A DNA stretch of 6,551 nt from Cognatazoarcus sp050303815 (GTDB taxonomy: Bacteria; Pseudomonadota; Gammaproteobacteria; Burkholderiales; Rhodocyclaceae). Positions within the stretch are counted from its first letter, which is position 1. Every line of letters begins with the position of its first letter. Below the pieces are notes generated by a model, which was not told where the DNA came from, did no database searches, and worked only from the letters and a program-made list of their open reading frames with translations. Below are positions 5,934 to 6,551 of this stretch, in pieces. The DNA lies in NCBI GenBank assembly GCA_050303815.1, contig JBNLCM010000107.1, positions 1 through 6,551 on the forward strand, read 5' to 3'. Position numbers and translations under genes: made by a program.

Positions 5934-6524
5934 TCAGCGGTCCCGGCCGAGACGGTAGAGCGCCACGCTTGCCATGAAGTTCGGCTCGTCGACCACCACC
6001 TTCCCCTCGTCGAAGGCGAGCCCCTCGCGAATGGCGATGCCTTCGTGCTCGCACAGCGCCTCGAAGTCGGCAATGGTGAAGAAGCGCACGTTGGGGGTGT
6101 TGTACCACTGGTGCGGCAGGCTCTCCGAAACCGGCATCCGGCCGTTGATGATGGACTGCCGGTGACGCCAGTAGGCGAAGTTCGGGAAGCTGACGACGGC
6201 CTCGTGGCCGACCCGCAACATCTCGGCGAGGATGCCCTGGGTGTTGTGGATGGCCTGCAGGGACAGGCTCATGATCACGTGGTCGAAGGCGTTGTCCTCG
6301 ATGCCGGCCAGTCCCTGCTCGAGGTCGAGCTGCAGCACGTTGATGCCGTTGCGGATGCTGGCCAGCATCCGGTCCGGCTCGTTCTCGACGCCGTAGCCAC
6401 GCACCTGGCGCACTTCGGACAGGTACTTGAGCAGGCTGCCGTCGCCGCAGCCCAGGTCGAGCACGCGCTCGCCCGGCTGGATCCACGAGGCGATGACTTC
6501 GTAGTCGTAGCGTTGGTAGGCCAT
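5934..6524 (-). CDS. metW: methionine biosynthesis protein MetW
   Basis: This 196-residue cytoplasmic protein has the usual MetW length and a class I methyltransferase-like fold. The SAM-binding motif VLDLGCGDG is at 21-29 and the acidic residue of motif II is Glu47 (YGVENE). MetW hallmarks follow: SFPNFAYWRHR (112-122), PHQWYNTPNVRFFT (137-150) and a C-terminal NFMASVALYRL. In proteobacteria MetW is encoded directly after metX and works with it in homoserine acylation, an early step of methionine synthesis; the precise role of its methyltransferase-like fold is not settled. The ATG at 6524 is chosen because it follows the metX stop by 2 bp. An in-frame GTG at 6530 overlaps metX and would add two residues. 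No separate Shine-Dalgarno site stands out beyond GGGGTGA, which fits translational coupling. Confidence 0.95.
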   Translation of the reverse strand: MAYQRYDYEVIASWIQPGERVLDLGCGDGSLLKYLSEVRQVRGYGVENEPDRMLASIRNGINVLQLDLEQGLAGIEDNAFDHVIMSLSLQAIHNTQGILAEMLRVGHEAVVSFPNFAYWRHRQSIINGRMPVSESLPHQWYNTPNVRFFTIADFEALCEHEGIAIREGLAFDEGKVVVDEPNFMASVALYRLGRDR

Positions 6525-6526
6525 GG

Positions 6527-6551
6527 TCACCCCGCGATATTGTCGAAGTAG
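6527..6551 (-). CDS. metX: C-terminal end of MetX (homoserine O-acyltransferase), partial
   Basis: The last codons read YFDNIAG followed by TGA at 6529-6527 on the minus strand, 2 bp before the metW ATG. Identification rests mainly on position, since metX directly precedes metW in many proteobacteria; seven visible residues are too few to prove it. The full enzyme would transfer an acetyl or succinyl group from its CoA ester to homoserine. Confidence 0.65.

Overview
The window looks like a chromosomal segment of a high-G+C gammaproteobacterium. The support is a FadN-type beta-oxidation pair, a metX-metW junction, a DUF4124 periplasmic protein and strongly G/C-biased third codon positions. I cannot name the genus from the sequence alone.

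Left part (1-2026), plus strand: the 3' end of a large 3-hydroxyacyl-CoA dehydrogenase/enoyl-CoA hydratase fusion is followed 11 bp later by a complete 399-residue thiolase. The two are one operon for fatty-acid beta-oxidation: the fusion would hydrate and oxidise the acyl chain, and the thiolase would release acetyl-CoA. The unit ends at a 12-bp-stem hairpin.

Middle (2027-3759): a convergent gene encodes a 430-residue protein with a helical, TPR-like N-terminal half and a distinctive C-terminal domain of unknown function. Its codon use is more relaxed than that of its neighbours. Behind it is a 437-bp stretch without a supportable gene.

Right part (3760-6551): a secreted DUF4124 protein (minus strand) is divergent from a gene remnant (plus strand, 4585-5246). 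The remnant reads as one protein only if four frame breaks are repaired. It meets a monoheme c-type cytochrome (minus) tail to tail. After a 204-bp gap with two small hairpins comes metW (minus), preceded by the last eight codons of metX at the window edge. MetX and MetW belong to homoserine acylation in methionine biosynthesis.

No RNA genes, CRISPR arrays, insertion sequences or integration sites were recognised. The items most worth following up are the C-terminal domain of the TPR-like protein and the frame-broken gene. The rest is ordinary housekeeping content.
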